Source: Rehmannia glutinosa (lineage: Eukaryota; Streptophyta; Magnoliopsida; Lamiales; Orobanchaceae). From it: a stretch of DNA of 64,000 nucleotides. Positions 56,801 through 64,000 of the stretch are shown piece by piece. The stretch is from the NCBI GenBank assembly GCA_016081115.2, contig CM071930.1:36865335-36929334 (forward strand), read 5' to 3'. The position numbers and the translations under genes are program-made. Positions within the stretch are counted from its first letter, which is position 1. Each line of letters starts with the position of its first letter. The notes below the pieces were generated by a model. It worked only from the letters and a program-made list of their open reading frames with translations, ran no database searches and was not told where the DNA came from.

Positions 56801-58644
56801 CCTTATCGCTTCTTCCGAGTGAGTGGGGAAGTGGTGGCAAGAACAACAAGTGGCGATTTTCTTTGAACCACTCCCATTGGATCGATTTCGCGTGTGTTCG
56901 AGGACTCTCTTGGTCCCTCCATCAATCTTTGCTCGTGAAGGATTCGGATTCATGCAATACTTGCTGCATTTGCAACTCTTTACGGGCAAAAAGCATTCTC
57001 AGGATCTCTCATCATCGGAGAAGACATCAAGGAGAGGATGTGTGTGTTACGGGTGCGGGAGATAGGACAGATGCTTGCCTTCTCACATGCCTCGCCTTCC
57101 TCTCGCTTGCTTTTCTTTCTCCTTGTCCTTGTAGATCTGCGCAGGATGTATGTGCAATTGTCTTCATCCGATCTTTGGGAGCACAGTGGTTAGTCAAGGA
57201 AGTTTAACAGTTCCTCTTCTTCTTCTCGTGAACTCGGCCGTTGGAACTGTTCCTTGATTTACTCAACTTCCATTTCTCCACTCACGCAGACGATTTTGGA
57301 TGTCCGGGTAAGGTGGAGATAGGATCATCACATCATTATCCGCTTTTATCACCATTTGTGTTTGTGTGTGGACTACGATTGTGTCTTCCGGTTGCCCTCT
57401 GCTGATCGCCTTGGCGAGACTTGGCTGTTTCATCAATTACATCGGAGACACTACTTCTCCGCCAGATCTCCGTGTCTGCTCGGTGAGTGGTCGACTCATT
57501 TGGTTTCTCCGGCTCGGAGTGCTTGATAATTCGTCTTCGTCTCCTAGTTTGTACCGGAGGGATTTCTGGTTCGAGACGGTGTCCTCTCGAGTCTTGGGCG
57601 GCGGGGCGTCTTGGTGCCTTTTTCTCGAGGAGCGGGCCGTCTTGGGTTCTCGATTCTCCTCTTTTGACGATCGGAGAAGGTATTTGTGAGTCCTTCTCGA
57701 CCGCTGCTTCTTTCAGGCGGGAGAGACACGGCTGCGAGGGGCGGTGACTCTCTGCAGCGGGCGGGAGCATGTTTGGCTTTCTTTCTTTGCGGGCAGCAGT
57801 GATCTTCTTAGCACTGCAGGGGCAGCTTTTTCTTCTTGGGTGGAGAGGAAACAATTTGTATATTCAGGGCCGGTGATTCCCCCTCACTTGTGTCGACTCT
57901 CTTGGCGTAGGCTCTCTTCTGCGCGCGAGAGAGGTTTGCTCGAACATCCTCTTGTTAACATGGAATGCCTTCCCATGTCTAAGAGGGACTCCTTTCACCT
58001 CCATCACCGCCAATCACTAGGCCATATCCTAGAGATCCTCCAAAGGTGCCATCTTCCTTGAAGGATTTGTTCCCCACGTTCTGGCAGAGTCTGCTTTGTA
58101 GACAAACTCGGCCTTGATTTATCTTCTTTTCTGCGATGATTGCGGCCATTACAATCAGCTTTGCTTTTGTGATTGGTCAAAGCCGCCAAATTTGATGTCA
58201 ATACATTTGGCAACTATGTCCAACGACTTGTGATAATCCTCCTTGGATCTCTTGTTTGTATATACTATTTTATCAAGATAGTCGGGCTTGGCTATTTCTT
58301 TCCAAGCATCGGCCAGGTTTACATCAGCCGTTAATCTCTCGATGCTCCTTCCTGGGGTAGTGAGCAATGTTCAGCCAAATCCTTGGCGAGAGATAGTCAC
58401 CGCTTTCCGTGAAGATGACTTTATTCCTTCATCGTGAATCTCGGCATTCACGTAGAAGCGCGACCTCCTCCACATAGGTCATCGGATATTCTAACGCTTA
58501 AACGGTTTTAGCCGGTCGTTTCCAATTTTTAGCGATTTTCTTCACTAGGGTGTCGTCGGACTGTTTCACCATTCCGTCGAAATCCACAGTAGACCCGGTG
58601 TGGATTTGCTTCCCTAATTTGACAAAGTCGTAGGTTGGGGCCAT
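53872..58644 (-). pseudogene. ORF3 of element C with 3' UTR (broken)
   Basis: Start codon at 58644 (MAPTYDFVKLGKQIHTGSTV...). Short pieces match B along its whole length: the N-terminal domain (58640-57900), a Pro/Ser/Arg-rich middle, a helical stretch (SLLMAEMKLISAESNATRSE, ~55240) and the C-terminal region at 54770-54420. The coding part ends near 54120, followed by 3' UTR and a polypurine tract next to the LTR. It is more broken than the B copy. Confidence 0.75.
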
Positions 58645-59206
58645 TTTTCAGGATTTTATCGAAGAAAAACTTAGAGATTGATTTGAAAATAGATAGGGTT
58701 TCGAGAGAATTTTTGCCTTTGCTTTGAGAGAAAGAGATGAACAGTTTTGGTAGTGTGAGAGAGAAACGGACGAAAATGGTTTAAGTATGGTTTATGAAAG
58801 GACGTGTGGGTGGTTTTTGAAATGTGATCGAAATCAACGGCTTAGATTTTGCACGCCTATTTAGCATTTAATGTCTCGTATTTAATGCGGCAAAGCATTT
58901 ATATCCAATCATAAGCTTGGTGTGCGGCTTTTATGTCCGTACACATCATCATTATCTTTGACGTATTCCTTAAAACATTCCCGCTTTGTCAAACGCATTG
59001 CGTTTTTGTCACTTTGCTCATAAGTGACTCAAACTTATCCCTTAGCCGATTTAACTCTAGTTCTTACAGTTCTCTTGGTGACTCATCTATCGGTGATTCG
59101 GTGTAGCATTTGTCTTCCGTCTGGTGATTCTTGGTGATTTTAGTGTTGACTCTTTCACCACCTTTTTCTGTTCCATTTCTTTTCTTTGAGTCTTCTCAAT
59201 GTTAAC
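58645..59206 (-). promoter_or_regulatory. Conserved spacer upstream of ORF3, element C
   Basis: Single-copy block equivalent to 10565-11028. Minus strand: palindrome AAACGCA-a-TGCGTTT (58991-59005), GATTGGATATAAATG (TATAAAT at 58897-58903), and a CT-rich leader to the ORF3 ATG. It shows the same spacing as A and B despite many sequence changes. Confidence 0.4.
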
Positions 59207-59850
59207 TCACTCAATTAACCCCAACTCATGCTTGAGTTCTTCAAATCTTGATTCACATAATGGTTTTGTGAAGATGTCGGCCGATTGTTTATCGGTTGAG
59301 ATATATTCCAAGATGATGTCCTTCTTTTCAACGTGATCTCTTATGAAGTGATATCGACATCGATATGCTTTGTTCTTGAGTGCAACACAGATTTTGAGTA
59401 ATGGCAATTGCACTTGTGTTATCACACATGATTGGAATTTCTTTTTCTTCAACTTCATAGTCTCTCATTCTTTGTCTCATCCATAGGACTTGGGCAACAA
59501 CTTGTTTGCCGCTGCAGCCTATGTATTCTCGCCTCACCAGAGGTGGCTATTGAGTTTTGCTTCTTGCTAAACCAGAAATCACTGTTTCCTAGCATTTGAC
59601 ATGTGCACGAAGTGCTCTTCTGTCCACTCGCATCCAAGATAGTCGAGAATCAATATCCAATTAGCTTGAATCCACCTTCCTTTGGATACCATAGGCCTAC
59701 TTCTTGGCTTCCTTTCAAGTATCTCAATATTCTCTTAGTCTTTGTCATATGGCTCTCTTTTGGAGCAGATTGAAATCTTGCACATACACCTACAAAGAAA
59801 GGTGATGTCGGCCCGCTTCTTTGTGAGATAGAGCAATGATCCAATAAGTG
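59207..59850 (-). pseudogene. pol: Copia RNase H, element C
   Basis: Pieces: VGVCARFQSAPKESHMTKTK, RILRYLKGSQEVGLWYPKEG, KKQNSIATSGEARIHR (frameshifted EAEY region), EIPIMCDNTSAIAITQN, HVEKKDIILEYISTDKQSAD. At least four frameshifts. The order is as in B. Confidence 0.87.
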
Positions 59851-60720
59851 CTCAGTATCTTGTTTGTTCTACTGTGCTTGCCATCCGCATCCATGTCCAT
59901 TTTGGTGATGTATTCATTGGTATTTTTACGAAGACTTCTCCTCCATACCAAACTTCTTCATTAAATCTCCGGTGTATTTTGTTTGACTTATGAAGGTTCC
60001 ATCCTTCAAATTGTTTCACTTGGAGTCCAAGGAAGAATGTCGACTCTCCCATCATGCTCATTTCAAATTTACTTTGCATGAGGTTTGAAAACTTTTCACA
60101 CAGCTGACTCTTTGTTTGTGGATCCAAAAATGATGTCATCCACATATATTTGAACAAGCAAAGTATACTCTTTTTGTCTTGAATTGAAAAGTGTTCTATC
60201 TACTTTTCCTTTTGTGAATCCATTTTCGGTTAGGAATTGTGACAAAGTATCATACCATGCTCGGGTGCTTGTTTCAATCCATATAGAGCTTTCTTGAGTT
60301 TGTATACCTTATCTCCAAGAGTCTTCGCGCTCAAATCCTCGGAGGTTGTTCAACATACACTTCTTCTTCCAATAAACCATTTAGGAATGCACTTTTTACA
60401 TCCATCGATATACAATGAAATCCTTGTGAGTCGCATAGGCAAGAAACATCCTTATAGCTTCCAATCTTGCTACGAGGGCAAATGTTTCATCAAAATCTAT
60501 CCCTTCTTCTTGGCAATATCCTTTGGCTACTAGTCTTGCTTTGTTTCTTACCATAGAACCTTCCTCGTTCATCTTATTTCGAACACCCATTTGGTGCCAA
60601 TAACATTTTGATGTGTGGGTCTTTGCACTAATTCCCATACTTTATTTCTTTCAAACCGATTGACTCTTCTTGCATAGCTTGAATCCAATGTGTGTCGTCC
60701 AATGCTTGTGATACGTCTTT
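59851..60720 (-). pseudogene. pol: Copia reverse transcriptase, element C
   Basis: RLVAKGYCQEEGIDFDETFA, RLEAIRMFLAYATHKDFIVY, then (other frames) a YVDD box near 60140 kept as GTGGATGAC, and NLMQSKFEMSMMGESTFFLG and LQVKQFEGWNLHKSNKIH. The active-site codons are intact here, unlike B, but 1-base indels break the frame. Confidence 0.87.
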
Positions 60721-61720
60721 GGGCTCTATTTGCGAGATGAAGCATGTGAACATGGCTTCTTGTTGAGTTCTCAATCTTGTTTTGACACCTTCTCTTATAT
60801 CTCCAATGACAAGTTCTCGTGGATGGTCTCTCGGCCATCTTACATCGGGTTGGAGTAAGTTAGCTGGATTGATCGACTTCATTTTGTGTTCTTTGTGGTC
60901 GACTCTCTCGTAATCACTTAGCCGCAAATTTTCCATTGTTTTTGAGATTCACTATCTCATCTTCTTCGAATTGATAATTCCGGCTTGGCGTAGGGACTCT
61001 TTCGTATGGTTGGATGATTGACTTATCGGTGACTCTTCAATGTCTTCTTCATTTACATTTGGCTCATCGAATACCACATGAATGGATTCTTCCGCAACCA
61101 TAGTCCTTTGAGTACTCTGTAGGCTTTGCTTTGTTTGAGTATCCTAAGAAGATACCTTCATCGGCTTTAGCATCAAAAGCCTTTGATTGTCCTTGCCATT
61201 GTTGTGGATGAAGCATTTACATCCAAATATTCGAAATATGCAACATTTGGTTTTCTTCCATCCGGATCTCATAGGGAGTCTTTGTCATTTGTCTGTTTAT
61301 CATACATCTGTTTTGAGTGTAGCAAGTTGTGTTGATTGCTTGACCCAAAATCTTTTTGGTAACCCCGCTTGACCTAACATGGTCTCTTGCCGCTTCTTTG
61401 AGGGTTCTGTTCCTTCTTTCGCAACTCCATTCTGCTTTGTGGAGTTCTTGCTGCCGATAGTTCATGACCAACACCATTTTCAATACAATCGAGTTATTAT
61501 TCCATTGACAAACTCGGTTCCTCTATCGATCTTATTTTGATAATGGTTTGACTCTTCTCGTTTTGAATCCTCTTCTTCGTTTGTGGTGGTTTTTGTAGAG
61601 TTTCTTTCTTCTTACACATGAATATTGTCCATGTATATCTTGAGTAGTCATCTACTACCACCAAAGTATATTTCTTTCCACTTATGCTATTTGGTTCCAC
61701 TTTGGGCCAAATAGATCCAT
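60721..61720 (-). pseudogene. pol: Integrase, element C
   Basis: ISGKKYTLVVVDDYSRYTWT, then pieces around SQTIIKIRS, CERRNRTLKEAARDHV (the catalytic Glu region), QAINTTCYTQNRCMIN and TPYEI. Many frameshifts. The linker to RT (60721-61000) has the LDDTHWIQAMQEE motif. Confidence 0.83.
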
Positions 61721-62335
61721 ATGTAGCAGATGCAATATTCTTGTTGAAGATGAACATGTCTTTTCTTTGAATGAAGATTTGATTTGTTTACCCTTTCGAC
61801 ATGCATCACATATACTTTCCTTCTTGTATCTCGAGTGTCCGGAAGTCCTTCCACAAGATTACTTCTTGCAAGCTTGTTAATCGTTTTGAAATTTAGGTGA
61901 CTCGGCTTTTTGTGCCACACCCAACTTGATTCAATTTGTGCTCTTTGCTAGTAAGAGAGTCTTTGGGTGTTGCGAGTTGACCAATCCACGACATACATAT
62001 TCTTCTCGTCTACATCCTTGCAAAGTACAACTTCATTTGATTCAATATCCTTGATTTGGCATACACCCATGTTGAATCCAACATTGTAACCCTTGTCACG
62101 AGTTGATCGATGCTCGATAAGTTGAAGTTGAGTCCTTCAACATATGCAACATCCGTGATTTCTAATCCATTCCTCTTGGTGGATCCAATGCCTCTTATTT
62201 CACCAGGAGCTTCATTTCCTCCAAATATGACTTTTGCTCCTTTAACTTCCTTGAATTTTGACAGATTTTTCTTATTTCTGTCATATGTCCGGGAATGACC
62301 ACTATCCATGTACCAGGTCCCTTGGCACTCACATT
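61721..62335 (-). pseudogene. pol: Protease and GAG-pre-integrase region, element C
   Basis: An open frame from 62348 carries GTWYMDSGHSR (Asp-Ser-Gly codons 62298-62306), NLSKFKEVKGAKVIFGGNEA and GLEITDVAYVEGLNFNLSS. Then come MWHKKPSHLNFKTINKLARS with the H-x4-H zinc ligands and GLPDTRD. It retains a segment missing from B near 47330. Confidence 0.85.
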
Positions 62336-62604
62336 CCTTGAACCGCAATCAAGGAAATTAAGTTTTAGGTACCCATACTTGTGCAGGTCTGAGGGGTTAG
62401 AATTGTAAGATGATCCAACCAGCCTATAGCCAAATGATTTGACTCTAAGGGGTTGCCATCTATCAATGCCATAATCATAATTAATCCTGGCAAATTGCTT
62501 GGGGATTTTAGGTTCATACAGTTGTCTCTTTTGTCTGTATGCCTGCATATGTGTTTTAGCAATTGCCTTTCCTGGGTAATTGTGGTGTCTTTGAGTGTAG
62601 TGCC
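62336..62604 (-). pseudogene. gag: gag C-terminal tail, element C
   Basis: AYRQKRQLYEPKIPKQFARI and DRWQPLRVKSFGYRLVGSSY match the basic tail of the A and B gag. It is interrupted at 62604 by the D-family LTR. Confidence 0.8.
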
Positions 62605-64000
62605 TGTTTGATACATGTTTTTATCTTAATTTTGATGATTTTATTTTGTCACCAAAACAATGCTTTTAAAGGTTGTCCAAATACTCCTAAATGATTTAAA
62701 ATGGTTTTAATATTTTCCGGAGTATTTCATCAAGTTTATTTTTGATAATAATGGACAACACTTTTAATGATTTTATATCAATGGATTTTTCACTCCTAAA
62801 CAAGGTTCCTAAATGTTGTCTAAATACTCTCGATTGGTTTAAAATGTTTTTACTAAATTTTTGGAGTATTTCTTGGGTTTTATTTTCGACAAAAATTGGA
62901 CAACATTTCGTCTCGTGGTCGGTCGCCTATAGGGCAACCCGTACTGAAGATGTTTTTAGAAACAGAAAATGAGACGGAAGGAAAACAAGCGGTCGGCCGT
63001 GCATATCGGGTGTCGGCCGGTCGGTCGGCCGTGGCCGCCCAGTGCGGCCGGTGCACTGCAAGTGTGTTTGAAATGAGAACTTTTAAACCTTGCAAAATCC
63101 ATAAGGGGACGGTTGGGGTGATGGTCGACCGGTCGAGGTAGCGTCGGCCGGCCGCCTGTGTTATTTTTTGTGTATTTTTTTCAACGTCTATTTCGTGCGG
63201 CCGACTCCCCTTTGTATTAATGACAAAAATATGACCGTTTGACAAACAAACACATTTCCTTAAATTGTGGGATTGATTTCTAACAGCTATATTCTTGATT
63301 TTAATTGTATTTTTCTGTAGATTTTCAATCCCCAAGAGGAGCCTATGCTTGATCAATCATCTCCTATAAATAGAGGAAGTTTTGGAGCAACCAAAACAAC
63401 AATTGAGATACTACACAACAAGATACACTTCAAGCAAACACTTGGTCCTTCATTGTTTTATTTCTTGTTGTAATTTGCCTAGCTATTCACTTTCACATTC
63501 TTGAGGTCTAGGCTATTCTTGATTACACTTGCACTCAATTGTATTATTCATTATCGAGTTGTAATCTTGAATTTGTGGTCGTCATTCAAACACAAGATAT
63601 CCTTGTGAGTGTTCTTGTGGTAAGAACACACTTGGGTGATCTAGGTGTTAGGTGTGAGAAGATTGTGGTAATCTTCTTATTGAGGTGTTGAAGAATTTGG
63701 TATTCTTCAAGGTTGAAGATTGTGGTAATCTTCACAAGGTGCCGTTGAAGGAAGATTGTGGTAATCTTCAAAGGGAGATTGTGGTAATCTCAAAGGTGGT
63801 GTTGAAGAAGAGTGTGGTGCTCTTCAAGGTGTTGTAAGTTGAATTTGTATTAATTTTGGTAATTAATAAAATTCTTTTTTTTCGAAATCCATCCCGGATA
63901 TCTTTGGGGTGGTAGAGGATTAGGCCCTAGGTGGGTTGAACCTCTTTAAATCGACGTGTGTTGTTTATATTCCGCACCTTTATTATTATACTTGAGCATT
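62605..64000 (+). repeat. D-family LTR inserted in element C (runs off the window)
   Basis: Starts TGTTTGATACATG after GTGCC (probable 5-bp target duplication, right copy not visible). It aligns with the D LTRs, including TATA (63365-63372) and AATAAA (63865-63870). The last ~85 bp lie outside the window, so it may be a 5' LTR of another D element or a solo LTR. The GC-rich block (62910-63060) is rearranged and partly lacks the intact ACCGGT words. Confidence 0.88.
63609..63826 (+). ncRNA. GTGGT-loop hairpin array, third LTR copy
   Basis: The same seven-hairpin array in a more diverged LTR. Several differences improve pairing: hairpin 1 is now a perfect GTGTTCTT/AAGAACAC, and hairpins 2 and 5 have ATT/AAT pairs where D has T-G. 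Loop GTGGT is kept in six of seven. Confidence 0.65.

Larger units (their letters stand above)
52323..62604 (-). mobile_element. Element C: Sirevirus-like retrotransposon, 3' part (minus strand)
   Basis: Same family and order as B: 3' LTR (52323-53871), polypurine tract, ORF3, spacer, RNase H, RT, integrase, GAG-pre-integrase, protease and the end of gag. It is cut at 62604 by a D-family LTR, so the rest of gag and the 5' LTR lie outside the window. Open frames are much shorter than in B because of many 1-base indels. Large patches carry CGG/CCG/CG where A and B have CAG/CTG. Confidence 0.88.

Overview
This is a window of plant nuclear DNA, almost certainly an angiosperm and probably a eudicot. 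It consists almost entirely of transposable elements in several layers of nesting. I found no host protein-coding gene, tRNA or rRNA gene. The plant origin rests on: Ty1/copia elements of the Sirevirus type with an initiator-Met tRNA primer site; a third ORF resembling the 'putative plant transposon protein' family; an L1-type LINE with a terminal RNase H; plant Helitron helicase remains; and a giant solo LTR with TG...CA ends.

Layout. Positions 1-12,811 (+ strand) hold three copies of one Sirevirus-like family (LTR about 1.5 kb, starting TGTTAGGAAA and ending GGGACCTACA). The end of copy Z (1-1819) sits inside the third ORF of copy X (1820-5914). X in turn sits inside the 5' LTR of copy A (5915-12811). 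A has lost its integrase, carries a tandem duplication in front of its third ORF, and stops at 12811 against a LINE-derived RNase H fragment (12812-13739). Positions 14,547-21,157 hold a Helitron-like 3' end on the minus strand, a 4.3-kb solo LTR (14925-19269), a 735-bp Mutator-like MITE with a perfect 9-bp target duplication (19773-20507), and the C-terminal part of a Helitron helicase. That helicase is split by element D.

Element D (21158-29031, perfect TSD ATTCA) is a Sirevirus-like element of a second family. It has two LTRs, a decayed gag and an intact 470-codon third ORF, but no pol. Its LTR carries an array of seven small hairpins, almost all with a GTGGT loop. The array lies between the TATA box and the poly(A) signal and is also present in a third LTR copy at the right edge (62605-64000). 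I consider this the most interesting undescribed signal in the window. After D come the rest of the Helitron helicase and its CTAG end (29888), Helitron-like AT-rich direct repeats (29925-37025), and inside those a 5'-truncated L1-type LINE (30358-35461).

Positions 37,319-52,124 are a hAT-like non-autonomous element split by a complete 14.15-kb minus-strand member of the first family (B, 37639-51789). B has gag, protease, integrase, RT and RNase H, then a very large third ORF of about 4.8 kb, all with scattered stops and frameshifts. Positions 52,323-62,604 are another minus-strand member (C), cut at its gag by the D-family LTR at 62605.

Functionally, the elements follow the plan LTR - primer site - gag - protease - integrase - RT - RNase H - conserved intergenic block with a TATA-like box - third ORF - polypurine tract - LTR. 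Every pol copy here is visibly broken. The only long uninterrupted element ORF is the third ORF of D.
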